Of a stretch of DNA of 64,000 nt, positions 23,798 through 35,939 are shown in pieces (position 1 is the first letter of the stretch; every line of letters begins with the position of its first letter). The notes under the pieces were generated by a model, which made no database searches, had not been told where the DNA came from, and saw only the letters and a list, made by a program, of their open reading frames with translations. This DNA comes from Collybia mongolica (taxonomy: Eukaryota > Basidiomycota > Agaricomycetes > Agaricales > Clitocybaceae), in assembly GCA_013420905.1 (NCBI GenBank), contig JAAXNY010000001.1, positions 3,410,001 to 3,474,000 on the forward strand, in the 5' to 3' direction. The position numbers and the translations under genes are program-made.

Positions 23798-25220
23798 TCA
23801 GTATAACAAGGGCACAACCAAAGTCAAAACGCCTAAGCCCAAAGCCCCGCCATATCTAGCAACGAGTCCGACAGCACCTGAGGTCGGCTTTGGACTCTGG
23901 CCCGAATCAGTACTCGTGGCGTTCGTGTTATTGCTGGCGGTTCCGTTGATGCGCTTGGCAAGTTCCACAAAAGCAGCGAAATTGTTGGGTCCTGATTCCA
24001 CGGCGTTGATGGAAAACACCATCCCAGCACCACAGTGGTTTGTTTGGCCGCAATATCCCCAGATGGGCGCGGTCTGTGCAGCTATCAGAATGCGCGGATT
24101 TATGGGAAGTAAAGAGGGAGATGTGACGAACATCGTTAACCGTGATCTGGAACGTCGGAAATTCAGTGGCATCCGCGGCAACTGGTTTGCTGTTACGATC
24201 TGCCCGTGAGCGTCTTTACGCCGTGCTGATAAAAACATCGGACTCACAATCCAGATTTGAACCCCACTGCGCCCGTGAGAGCAAGGGGTTGACATGGGTT
24301 TGAAAAGCTCGATTGGGTGACAGTGTGGTTCTTGGGGCGAAATTCGAATGTCACTGTGTCACCAATCGCGGCTGAAATATTGGCTGGGTTATAAGTCAGG
24401 AGGCCGTCAGCACCGACGATAATTTTATGGTCGATGGGCTGGGAAGCCATGGTAGGCGCTATGAAGGAATTAGACGGCCCATGCTAATTTGAAAAATAGG
24501 AACAGCTCACGAGGTGTACCAACATAGCTTGTGTACGTCGTGGTCCACACAGATGATTCATGAGTTACTGTGGCGGTCGCAGTCTGCCAGGGTTGAGGCG
24601 AAGGTGTCTCGTATATTCCTGTAGAACTAGTCGTTGCCGCCTCTGTGCCGTTTATCGAAATGGCAAGGTCTTGAAAGGCCTTGAACGATTTGGGGCTCGG
24701 ATCGGCTGGTGCGTTAACTGCGAAAACCATTCCTGTTCGCAGTATAAGCAACTGGGCATGTTTCATAAATGCTTCGCACCTTTGCCACAGTGGCCTGTTT
24801 GCTGACAATGGACCCAAATTGGATTCATATCCAGTACGTGGACCTGAAAATTAGGCAACCCTTCAGTTTCAGCTGTCACGGGCATGCTGTGGGCATCGGT
24901 GAGTACGCTGGAGAGCCATGAGGCAAAAAGTTATACAAGCCGGAATCGAAGCCACCGTGTAATGGAACACAGGGGGACTCAAATGCGGACTGTGTGACCG
25001 TATGATTTTTGGGATGGCTGTAACGAGTAGCATACTTGAGCAAAGACACGAAAAGTGGGTTGAAAACCTACAAAACGAAGTTGACCACGTCCCCAGGAGC
25101 TGCAGTAACAAATTGAGGATCGAACACCAACTTGCCACCGACGCCAACAGATACATCATGTGTGGCCGAAAAGGCAACTGGGAGAGCCGCGAAAACAAGG
25201 CCGAAAGCAAGCAGAAACAT
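23798..25220 (-). CDS. Secreted protein with two tandem cupredoxin domains and a probable GPI tail
   Basis: The start at 25220 gives a signal peptide (MFLLAFGLVFAALPVAFSA). Domain 1: HDVSVGVGGKLVFDPQFVTA, APGDVVNFVF, then NHTVTQSAFESPC, GGFDSGL, PIWVHCQQTGHCGKGMVFAV. A Ser/Thr linker (EAATTSSTGIYETPSPQ) leads to domain 2: DHKIIVGADGLLTYNPANIS, AAIGDTVTFEF, NHTVTQSSFSNPC, SGF and PIWVYCGQTNHCGAGMVFSI. Each domain therefore keeps the His ... Cys ... His ... Met copper-type ligand pattern. The end is Ser/Thr-rich and finishes with a hydrophobic segment (GALGLGVLTLVVPLLY), as for GPI anchoring. Single-domain relatives are abundant in fungi as 'extracellular serine-rich' proteins; the role is unknown, perhaps copper binding at the cell wall. 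About six introns; a TATAAAAG box is 72 bp upstream. Confidence 0.85.
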
Positions 25221-25291
25221 GGCACTAATACGCACAAAGAAACTTGGAGAGGGAAGGATAGAGAAATGATGAAGATGGACCAGCTGATGCT

Positions 25292-25299
25292 CTTTTATA
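25292..25299 (-). promoter_or_regulatory. TATA box of the double-cupredoxin gene
   Basis: Reads TATAAAAG on the minus strand, 72-79 bp upstream of the start codon at 25220. A perfect consensus match at a normal distance, consistent with a strongly expressed secreted protein. Confidence 0.6.
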
Positions 25300-28221
25300 C
25301 CTTTCAAAAACAATAGATTAGTATGGATTTGTACGTGATCAGAGCGCTAGACATGATGACTGAGTCCTGAAGGCCTGATCATAATGTCCGCAGGACGCTC
25401 GGGTATCACGGTCGTCGGCCAAGTCGGCAGGGGAGGCTGCATATTTGCTACGGCTGTCTGCTATGGCTGTCCTCTGAGGATGGAACAAAAGAAAGGGCCC
25501 GGTGGTCGGCAATCTAGTCGATCGGATGTGAAATAACGAATAACAGATGTTGAAAAAGGATCAGATGGTACTGGCAGTGAAGGACCCAAAAAATATGTGT
25601 CCACACACAGTCTTGTTCGAACTCTGGGTGAAACTGATACATTTCTTCAACGTTGGTTGTATATTGAATGACGAGACTGATCATGCGAGTAGAAGCGATA
25701 GGCTCTAAACTGAGGCTGTGAGGGCGGATGATCATTCCAGTGGACAGCTCGTGGCAGTGTTTGTGTGCGACGAAATATGGAAATGGTCGTGCGGCACAAG
25801 GCTCAGCATGGCTTCACCCCTTCAGTTCTATTCAGTGGCGGGGAACAGCGGAAGAGTTTATCAGAGAACGCCCTCTGAAATTTGAAATGTGAAGCATGGC
25901 GTGGCTTGTATTCTCATGTTTGCTCAACAAAAGGGGGGGGGGGGGATAAGATCACATTCACCGACCACTAACTAGCCTTTAGAGAACCAATTTCAAATAG
26001 CAGGGAAACAAGATCGGAGTCGCGACGGCAATTGTCTTGTCATAATTTATGTGTTACTCATATGCAATATAGTGCGGTTCTGTACAGGTTTTATTGTGTT
26101 CCGGCGGTTGGTCGGCCCGCACATGACGGATGGGGACAGCCTCATATCTTTTTCAGCCCACAAACGTTTACATATCCTTTTTTGAAATTGCTCGTGATTC
26201 GTCCATTCGAGGTCGACGTTAGTATCACATTGGTTCTGTCGGCGATGCTGTTCGAGCCCCGTGTCGAGGCTGCCAGCCATCTTTGGACTTTGGTAACCTC
26301 GGGTATCGGTGTACTTGTTGTTTAAAGACAAAAAAAAAACAGGTGCACATTTCTTCTCTGCTGAGAATCAAGACGTGTTTTTCGTCGTTGGTCGCACCGT
26401 AAATCTCCTAGGCCCTGTTTTACAAAACGATAGTCAGCCACCCCCTCGAAGGCCCACCCAGTCAGGCCAGCCGCCTTCGGGCCAAGGTTCCTAAAATCAA
26501 ATTCGCTGTTCTCATCCCTCTATTCCCGCATCTATGCACGTTTTTCGTGGATGTTCAACCTAGTCCACGGGTTCTCTTGCGCTTGTAGGCTCAGCATGGA
26601 TCTTCACTGTATGGCCATCCTGCTTTGAGGCGCTCATGCCAGTAAAAGTTTCTGCCGATGCCACTCACCACCTCCAAATACCTAAAGTAATCCAACAAGG
26701 TTATTCACGCTTTTCATGAGTGGGACTTCAAACATCATTTCCTCCACAAAGGGAACCTTTCATCTAGAGGCAAATGATGCTTACGAGCACTTTCTTTTTA
26801 GAATCAACTTCGATCATTTATACTGGTACTTATCAGGACTGGAATTGCCATATAATATTGTCGATGCGGCCCTGGAGGCTGGCCATGGCGCCTTTAGTTA
26901 TGACAGACTTAGACCATCCACACTTTTCTGTCAGCCACCGCACGCCATTGCTGACAAGCATTATTAGTTGGAAAGTCAAGCAAGGGCGTCACAAAGGCAG
27001 TCCAGCTATTCATAGAAGTGGAAGTCACAGGCCGCAGCCGCCCTTGCAGATATGTCCAATTGCAAAAGTGAAGAATCTAAAGATAGTGTAGGGCAAACCC
27101 GAATCAAATATTGATCTCACAAATACCAAGTTCGTCCTTTGCAGGTGTGGATTTTGTCTCTCCCATCGCTATACACCCAATAAACATAATACCCTCAATA
27201 CTTAAAGGTTCCAACTTCCAGGCCTCGCCCCCAAGTACAGCAATTCCTTTCATGCCTCAATCTTGACTGAATTATTGTTGTATCCAGGTGGACAGAGACA
27301 TTGCTCAAGTCCTTGAACGCCCGGTAGCAGTCACCCTACAAAGAATGAGTTATGGGCTAACATGAAATAAAAGAAGGCAGGTACAAAATTTTGTGGCCAG
27401 TTATGATAAAAACTGACCTTGCGTACTTATATTACAGATTGAGTAAGGTATTTGCCAATCGTTAATGTTCTCTTGGTATCTGACACAATCCGGGGGGTAA
27501 TTATGTATCTCATGAGTGAAAGCAATAACAAGGTTTTACCGCCAGAATGTACAGAAGAAGTTCATCTGGTCGTCATTAATCCCCTCCTTTGCCAAGTTGG
27601 CTGGGCTCAAAGAACCTACAAAGGTGTTAGGAGTATATATTGATGGCTTCAGAAAGCAGGGCCGATCAAACGCTTTGGAATCTTTGTGACACGATGATCA
27701 AAGCAAAGGTGATAAGCGACCTGATCAGCTCTCAGCAATTTTGAACTTTTTGACATACACTCCTGCTGAGACTAGGCACACTGCCAACGTTCATTATGAT
27801 GGGTACCGGAGAAGTACCAAGAAATACAGGCCTGGACCGCGAGAGAGTTTAGTGTTACAACATCACATCGTGATTTGTGGTCCGTGCCTTTCAAATTTCT
27901 CTAGAACATGTCGCAATAGTATTTTTGGTAGATGATATGCTTTGTGTAATGGCACACCAAGTGGACTTGCCTACATCTGTACGTGGTAAGTTCGCAAATG
28001 ACAACCATGAGCTGCCAGTCTGGGGCGAGCTCCCGCGTTACATAAAGCGCGTTTATTCAAGTAGGTTATTGAACATAGCGGCCCGACTTATCCGGCGGGG
28101 ACTTGTTTAGTTACAGGTGCCAATGGCGAATATCTAAAATAAGTAAGGTTGACAGAACAAACACTTTTTGTTCTCGCCTTTTCTCCTCTCTCCATCATTG
28201 CAGTTACATCCAATGAATCCT
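25300..28221. other. 3 kb intergenic region, no gene recognised
   Basis: Contains a run of 13 G (25933-25945) and an A run near 26330. Several open frames of 60-105 codons occur on both strands, but none matches a family, has a supporting splice pattern or keeps a consistent frame. It may hold degraded sequence. Confidence 0.5.
25933..25945. repeat. Poly-G tract (13 bp)
   Basis: A perfect homopolymer run read directly from the sequence; length may be unreliable for sequencing reasons. Confidence 0.85.
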
Positions 28222-29233
28222 TCAATCCTCTATCGTCGACGGCAAGAGGTCCACGCAGTTTCTGATCTGTCGTAGTGTTGCTACCCGGTCATAGTTCAAA
28301 CCCCCGCATCCCTCCATTTTGCATTTTGCTGCCCAACATGCTTTCGCCTCTGGCCATTCGGCCGTGTCCCCGACTGCAAGGCCAAGAGTGTCACCAAGTG
28401 GCCTTTTGTCGATTTCCAGATACATAGCATTTTTCAATTCCCGCCATGTGTAGTTGTCGAGTTGTGTCACCCCGCACCGACTGCAATGATAAGGTGTGCT
28501 GTACGGCATACATCAATGTTATCGTGATGGGCGATCCATATTTAACTAACCTATTTCCCGCGGCGAATCTTTCCGGGCTGTCAAGAAGTTCTTTGAACTT
28601 ATCCCGACGTCTCCGGTGGAGGTTCAGCAACGATAGCAGGTCCTTTGCCGCCAAACCCTCCAACACACGAGCATGCAATGCATCATGCAAATTCAATTTA
28701 AGCGTCAGATGAGAAGCGAGCTTGGCCTCTTCTTCCCACTCAAAGTGCTTGGCAATGGCATATAATCGCAAAGGGTCAGAGTCGAGGAATTGTGGGGATG
28801 TGAGAGCAACGCGTATGGCGGTGACCGGACCGGGAGTGTCCCACTTCTCAGCAACAGTAAGTACACGCTCGAGAACGTCATAGGACTCCCATGGGGGGAT
28901 AGGCAACCCGCAAATCAGGCGTAGCAACCTTTCAAGAACGAAGTCCGGCTCGTAAATTGGGATTTCCTCAAGTTCATCTTCTTCCCCTCTCTGCCCTCGG
29001 CCACCTCGGACCTTGTTTTCTGTATTTTTTATTGGTTGTGGAAGTTTGAACATTGTATGGAAGAGGCCTGAGGTCGTCCGGAGGGTAAATGAATGGATGC
29101 GATATAATGTGCCTTCCAATGACCGGAGGGTAATGTCGGCATCTGGTAAGCTGAAGTCGGTATGGAATCTTTGTAGACGGGCGGGGACAGGGGTGGAGGA
29201 AAAAACTATTTTGCTGTAGCTTGGTGCAGCCAT
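28222..29233 (-). CDS. BTB/POZ-domain protein with Cys-rich C-terminus (paralogue 2)
   Basis: The start at 29233 gives MAAPSYSKIVFSSTPVPARL; the BTB region follows (DADITLRSLEGTLYRIHSFT, LRTTSGLFHTMFKLPQP) with an extra acidic insert near GQRGEEDELEEIPIYEP. An intron of about 52 bp (28499-28550) interrupts the codon series between AGN and STPYHCSRCG. With it removed, the C-terminus aligns residue by residue with paralogue 1: HCSRCGVTQLDNYTWRELK and CWAAKCKMEGCGGLNYD. The Cys pairs are kept. The gene is on the same strand as paralogue 1, 4.7 kb away, with the cupredoxin gene between them. The protein is about 320 residues. Function beyond BTB-mediated interaction is unknown. Confidence 0.83.
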
Positions 29234-32200
29234 GGTGGGCGTTTGGTGAAAGGTACTCTTCACCGTGGGCAATAAATGCTTGCAGGACAACTCGAGGCTC
29301 TGTCAGTCTGGTTCGGCAGCACGTGGGAGCGGGCCATTGACATCGACCTTTGGGTATGATGGGCCCCGCCATCTTTTGCTGCAGGGTTGCATGAGAGAAA
29401 TCTATTGATTATGGCGACCAAGTCTCCGGGCTTTTTAAACCCATGATGGGGGAACACAATGTTTCGCAGCTCTAGCTATCCAAGCAATCATAAGAGGTGT
29501 GTTAGTTTTCATGGCAAACTCCCAGAATAGGAATTACAATGATATAAATGGTGTGCATACCTTTTTTACAGTGCAGTTTCTACCACGATATAGAAGAACT
29601 CTAAGAACGCCGCACTGTCGTACATATGATAGGATTTTGGCAAAGATTGGCATGTCTTCGATTCAGGGTCGTCCTGATATACTCCTTTAGGCGCACGCAT
29701 ATTGTCACCGTCGTCAAATTGGCAGCACTAAAGATGTCCCGGAGGTGATGAGGGCTCATATTTACCGACAATGCACGAGTCTCAAGGCTGTAATCTCCTA
29801 ATACCCCTCCGCTCCCCCATTTATGCACCACTTGACAGTGGCGCTACGCTCGGATTACTACTGGGCAGCTGGAAAAAAGTGTCGAGGAAGGCTTACTCGA
29901 TTTACGCCTCCACAACGCATATCGGCGTTGTTCACATGGTCTGATTGATACCGATGACAAATGTAGACGCACCATCTAAATGAAGTAGCACGTACCGTGG
30001 AAAGTCGAGAAACACCCCTATTTCTCTCATGCTACTACCCTGCGCGCTGCCTCATGGGACTTGCCGAGGAGGTACTTGGGCTGAGAATGAGAGCCTTTCG
30101 GATATGGAGCTGAAGGAGGTAAGGTAGTTGCCGTACGGCCAGCTAAATCAGATTCGGATTGCTCCCTCGAGTAGTGCCACGTCCAGACGTGGAGAACTGA
30201 CTAGACCAATGTTTTGAGGAGAACATACAATGCTTCCGGCATCCGGCGACACGCCAATAGTTGAGGAGGGACTACGGCGGGGGTAAGAGCCAAGACATGA
30301 GAAGGCCGTGACTGTGTTAAGCTCTTGTCTAGGTTCTTTCCAGACATAACAATGCCAGTCATTGGTTCACACGGAAAGGAACCATAGAAGTTCTTCGCCA
30401 GGTAAATACGACATGAGTACTCACGTAATGTGTTGGAATAGCGTAATAATAAATACAGGCTGCTCTTCGACCATTTTGTTCCCATACCTCTACAGCGCAG
30501 ATCCTTGGTGTATTACGCATGGCATGAGATAATAGTCACGATTCTGTGTCGATAATGCAGCCAGCAAGAAGATTAGTTACGTATAAGCAGGGAAGATCAA
30601 TCTTACCAGGAACACGGCTCTTCCAATTTGACTGGCTTGCTTAAATAAATACCACAGCGTGAATCGATATAACTCCGACCCTCTTTGTGAGATTCGAAGA
30701 CGAGAGTCGTAACGAAGTATATATACATATATAGCATTTCCGTGAACCGCAGGGAGAGAAGGAGAAGGCTATGGTCGTGGTCGTGGTCGTGGTACAGTCG
30801 TAAGCCCTACATAATGGGAGGATCGATTCGTCCATCAGAGTTGCCGACTGCCGGACTAATCACACAACCTCGATTGATTCCCATGTTATTACTCTTGATC
30901 ATAAGTACTGAACATAGCATGGCGCATGATATAACAACAGGCCTCGTATGTACATAGTAAAGGTTTCGTGGCTTATATCTTAGTGGTACATATATATGGT
31001 AAGCTGAATTGCCAACCTCATATGCCTCCAATCTGTGACAAGGAAGCAGCGAGGACGAGGTTATACTCTCGTGACCTGCCAATTAGTACATATCTATACT
31101 TATACGAGTGTATATCAGGTTGTGAGAGTCAAACGCTATTGGACTGCATACATCTAGTAAATATGCAAATTACAGAGCCTCTCGCCTGGGTCGACTTTGG
31201 GCACCAATACAAACCCTGCTAAGGCTCAAATTGGTTGAGGCTAGGCTCGGTTAACCAAAAAAAGAATGACTTCGGTACTTTCCGAACTGCCTGACCTGCC
31301 CGTCATCAAGATGGACGCGACTTCATCTTATCAGCCTTTGGGAATATGTTCACATCCTCTCCTTCACCTCATATCTCGTCTCAATTCCTTAGACATTCTT
31401 AAAGTCATACTCAGGTTAAAAGTACACAGCTTGAGTCTCAGTTCAACCTCGACCTGACTTGATTCTCTAGAGCCTAAGCATCACCTTTTGTTGTTGGCTA
31501 GTCCATTCTCATCCCAGTTAATAAATCACAGTACCTTTCTGACGCAGTGTTACATGCATGTCCAATTATATATCAAAGTCAAACATTTGTGTTATGTTCA
31601 AAATATTTATCTCAGTTCGCAGGGACAGAAAATTTCATCTAACACTTGATTCCTTTTTTCTGCAAGGGCTCGAGCCATCAGCAATCGAGCACATTAGTTT
31701 CCGCTGGTTTCTTGACAACTCGGGAAACCGGCAAAGACCAGCAAAAAGTTAGAAATTCGAACCTATCAAAAGTCATGCCCCCACAGAATCATTGCACATT
31801 TCTGGGTTTATGACTAGAGCAAGGTGCCGAGCGTTGCATTTGCAGATGCTCACGAAGTCTAAAAGCTCGACGTAGGGGAATATTTCGTGTCACCAATGGA
31901 CTTGGTGACAGCGAGGGTTTACTCCAACGTATGCCCCAAGAATCATCACGGGAATCTACCAAATTTATCTAAACTTTTTATAACCGGAACTACTTATACA
32001 GAAGTTGAAGGCACAGTACCAGCTTCAGTCTCTCTCGCGGATTGCAAGAATAATCAAACATATGCCAAACATGACCTAAGATATTTCTGATGGTACGATA
32101 CCGTTGCGCCCATTCAAACATCAGATCAGTGCTTGGGGCTCATAATTTAAGAAAACACTAAGCCATATATTGTACTTTCATTGTTCGAGCGTGCCTAAAT

Positions 32201-33763
32201 CTTGTTTTGGCAAATAATCTGTCGGATCCCGTTATCATCAAGTGCAGTCCGCAGGCCAGCTTCGTACATCTACTCATAGGAGCGTCAGACTCCAGGCTAT
32301 TGTTGGCAGCTTGGAGATAAAGTAGAATATTGATATAGATGCAAAACTGTCATGAAAGAACACTGATATTGACGGTGCCATTTCGCTTCATAAATCAATA
32401 AATCTGCGGGGGAAGTGTCCCGCTGGGGTTCGTTCTAATCTTGCGTGAAGTCCAAAACGAGGGTTGTTAAGTTTTGGACGATAATATGTTGAAGGTAGTC
32501 GAGGAAGGAAGGTGCTTGATGTGAGAAGACATCATGTGTTGGTGCCAATGTGGGATAGTTTTATAAATAGATAGAAGAGAATTCACCGTACATAAGGAGA
32601 CTCGGGTACCTCGTCGTTGTGTATGCTGAAAAAAACTTCCATAGAGTCCGGTGCTGCAATAATAAAAGATAATCAAAAAATCTGATATACAAAAAAGATG
32701 GGCGGCTTCAGGGCCGACTTTTCAACCCGGCCTTGTGGCGCATTATTTCCGAGGATTGAAGTACCATGATTTAGGGTTCCCCAACTCCGGACGCTCGTAC
32801 ATTGATTTAGGATGATTGTAAAGCAAACACTGGGATAACACATCAGCTTTGGGTAAGGTGAAAAAAGGAGAGAAGAATATGAGAACAAAGTCCGACATAT
32901 ACTGAGAATTTAGACTGCTCAGTCACTAGGGTTGGTAGGCTTGGTTGTCTCGATAATGATTCATTGCGTTGATATTAAATTAGGTATCGGGAAGTTGATG
33001 ATAGACCGGCGGGGTAGTGCTTGACACTCGTTGTTCACACAACGCTTCGTTGTACCTTTCAGTAAGTGCAACCTGTGCAGGTATCCAGGTAAGGAAACCA
33101 CGCGGAGATGTAGTGTGTTGGGTATGATGATGCAGGGAAGGGCCGCGGACGAAGAAGAAAATCTTGATGCATGCGAATGCTCGCGGTCTTCGATGGCCTA
33201 GATTATAGTGCTGGCACTCGGCGTCTACAACGTGCATAACGCACCTGATTTAGGCATCCCGAGAAAGGATCGGTCTTATTAAGTTTTGAAAGTCTCTGAT
33301 ATGAACACCATCGCTTTGTTTTGTGGCAGGTTTACTTACTCGGCGACCATAATAAGCGAAGTGAGGTGAAAAAGAAGAAGGAACCTTTTTACTTGGCGGT
33401 TGCGGCGTGTCCTGGCAAGTCCTCTCGAGGTACAAACTTCCTGTATCCGATTCCCGACATGATCCGCCATCCAAAATTCTTGTGAAAGCTCGATAAGTCT
33501 CGACTGGCCGATTCACTTGAGGTCTAATATAAAACAGTCGCGACTGAGCCTACGCGCGTCGAGGTCGGGTACACGAATATAGTTTGAATGTTGACCGCTT
33601 CCATTCCACCTGAGCGCCTTCTTCCTAGCGCTGTTTCGTCCCACAGACTCCTAAGGGGCAGGCTAGGTTGACCGAGAATTCGATATGTCGTGTCTGGGCT
33701 TAACAACGCTGAGACTACAAAATAGACGCAATAGCTGAATTTACTAAACCCAACCTAACTAAG
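29234..33763. other. 4.5 kb gene-poor region
   Basis: No gene, repeat family or RNA gene recognised on either strand. Visible structure is limited to a GGTCGT hexamer repeat (30773-30793) and a 9 bp inverted repeat GTCCAAAAC/GTTTTGGAC at 32450-32479. Open frames are short and often lack an ATG. The right end contains the COX8 promoter. Confidence 0.5.
30773..30793. repeat. GGTCGT hexamer repeat
   Basis: Three and a half perfect copies of GGTCGT in the middle of a gene-poor region. No coding role seen. Confidence 0.8.
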
Positions 33764-34146
33764 ATGTCCGTTTTGCGCATGGTCGCTAGCCCAGCCCGCG
33801 TACTTCGTTACTCCACACCGCAGCCTATTCTGAGTCGAGGCGCGCACGGTACCCACTCAGTCAATACAGTACGCCCAAACTCTCGACGGTTCCCTTCGTG
33901 GCTTCTTATCTCAGTACCTGTAGATCATGCCATTCTCGTATGGAAATAAAAGGACGCTTGCTCTCAAAATGATTGCTTTCTTTGGCGGAGCATTTGGAAC
34001 GCCGTTTGCTCTTATTTGGGGACAATGGTAAGTTGGTGCTCTATCGTGACCGACATCGAGCACTGAAGGCTTTACCCGTGTCCATCCTTATATTTCTTTG
34101 GCTGCATATCTACAGGAATAAACCCGGAGGCATCCATAATCCATGA
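33764..34146 (+). CDS. COX8: Cytochrome c oxidase subunit VIII/VIIc (COX8), mitochondrial
   Basis: A small nuclear-encoded subunit of respiratory complex IV in the inner mitochondrial membrane. Exon 1 starts MSVLRMVASPARVLRYSTPQ, a basic presequence, and runs to GAHGTHSVNT. Intron 1 (GTACGC to CTGTAG) leads to IMPFSYGNKRTLALKMIAFF and GGAFGTPFALIWGQW, the conserved PFSY motif followed by the single membrane span. A strong GTAAGT donor follows GGACAATG; joining to the acceptor near 34115 gives a terminus W-NKPGGIHNP. The total is about 80 residues, as expected for this family. If the last intron is retained, the protein simply ends at GQW. No TATA box was identified. Confidence 0.82.
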
Positions 34147-35939
34147 TATCGATAATTGCACAATTGTTCTATCTTGATTGGATGGGTATAAACCAGGATC
34201 TGAGATAAATCACATCAGTTCTTGGGGATGACTCGATACCCGCTAACATCGTTTAACAATACCTTTCCCGACTTTAGTTGACCTAATAATTCGTCTTTGA
34301 TAACAGATAAGAAGTGGTGAATTGTTTAAGGCACTGTATAAGAATTCCACCCCTGAGTGACAGTGTCAAGACTCCAATGTTGTTAGGGACTTTCAGGATT
34401 AAGCGGAATTTATTCACTGAAATTCCTCGGCCCTCGGATGTTGGTATGTCGAGCCGATCACGCCGCGCACCACTATTATTCCGATAACGAAGACACTGTC
34501 AGTCCTCGCTGCCATACCACCAGGTTCGTAAAAACGACATCGCGCCTCGCGACAGTATTGTGATGTGATTTACGATTCTAAAAGTATATGAATCAGAAAT
34601 AGGCCACGCTGAATTATAATCCAATAGAATCGGACCAGCCGTTGAACATAACTGGGCAAATCAGGTAGGGGGGCCTGACTCAAGGAGGAGTTGCCATATT
34701 GGGTAGTTGATAGGGTTCCTCAACTCCTCCCGTTGTAGATTGGAACAGAGGGTTTGTGTTACTCCGGGTCGACTCGTCATGTATCTGATGCGCAGACTCA
34801 TCCTTGTGATATTGCCTTGTTCGAATTGCGCACGCGACTTCACGTATAACAGTTGCGATTTTTGAAAACCAAGTATTCGTGGTGGTGTCCAGGGTTGAAG
34901 GAGAAGTATCAGATTTACGACACTGCTTGCAGACGTGTATTTGGCCTTATTGAATTTCAAGAATTTCGACATGTGCGACAAATAGTCGCGATACGCGTTG
35001 AGTGACCGGCCGTCAACGCATCACCCTACTGATATCAGTAGGTGGCTGTCAAATAGCCTTCATTGATCATTATTCCGCATCGGCTATTCCCTCAGGTCTA
35101 CTATCACACACCTCGGTTTTCTGAAAGATAACAAGAATCAATGCGACGGATTCTCTGGCGCAAAACATCGCATACTGGTGTTAGGGGTCCTTGTTCAGGG
35201 TCGTACGCCAAGATGTGTTCATTCTTCCTCCACGAACGGAATAGAAATCTCGCCTACGTACATGTACAGTGAATCTCTTACGGGCCGTAGCAAGCTCACT
35301 CGGGAAGCTGAGGTGACTTTGTATTACTTAGAATTCTTTTCAACTTTGAAGGTTAAATTTAGTACATCGTTGATGTAAATTGAATGTTGAAGGCCCCTCA
35401 CTCAGATAACCATCATAGAACTGGACCTGGAGTCTTAAAAACCCCACCAGAAGTTACTTGGGGAGGATAGTCTCAGTACTAACTCTGAGATTCCCTAAAT
35501 AGGTCTTTCTCATTAGTGCATGTATAGCTACTGAACCTGAAAGCATGCAGCATGCAAGAAGCCACCGCAAGGACGATACCTTGATCACATTACAGTATGG
35601 CTTAGAAGGCGCCCAGTGGTATCACAAGAAACATATCTACTCGGGTCTTCCAGTGGAGGAGAGTTCCCCATGTTCAACGTCCGATATTGCCTTCCTTGTG
35701 ATTCACTGGCTTGACACGGGTGCATGAGGGTTTGGAATATCAGAGGATCAGGACTGATGGAGAATGAGTGTTTATGACATGTAGAGATCGAAATTCTATT
35801 GAGATAAATCCATTTGCAGGCATCATCACGACTTCAACAGTAATTTTATCTGTTATCTGATCAAAAGACATGTATTCCTAGTTGTGTACAACATATTCTA
35901 CTACTAAGGCCTCTAGCCCCATTCTTCGCCGTAGACGAT
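34147..35939. other. 1.8 kb intergenic region, no gene recognised
   Basis: Lies between the COX8 3' end and the desaturase 3' end. It contains a perfect 18 bp palindrome at 35025-35042. No family match in any frame. Confidence 0.55.
35025..35042. repeat. 18 bp perfect palindrome
   Basis: CCTACTGAT followed immediately by ATCAGTAGG, with no spacer. Could bind a dimeric regulator or be chance; no gene promoter is close. Confidence 0.7.

Noticed and set aside
26245..26275. GTTCGAGCCCCG, resembling a tRNA B box
   Set aside because: No A box or cloverleaf can be formed with the sequence upstream.
26032..26331. Overlapping 94-97 codon frames on both strands
   Set aside because: Neither has a recognised domain or splicing support; open frames on both strands at once argue for chance.
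31740..31760. Inverse of GGTTCGAAT, resembling a tRNA B box
   Set aside because: No A box and no acceptor-stem pairing found around it.
32450..32479. 9 bp inverted repeat with 12 bp loop as a terminator or element end
   Set aside because: Too short to distinguish from chance, with no matching partner or nearby gene end.
33250..33516. Minus-strand open frame of 88 codons upstream of COX8
   Set aside because: It starts with GTG, not ATG, has no family match and lies in the likely COX8 promoter.
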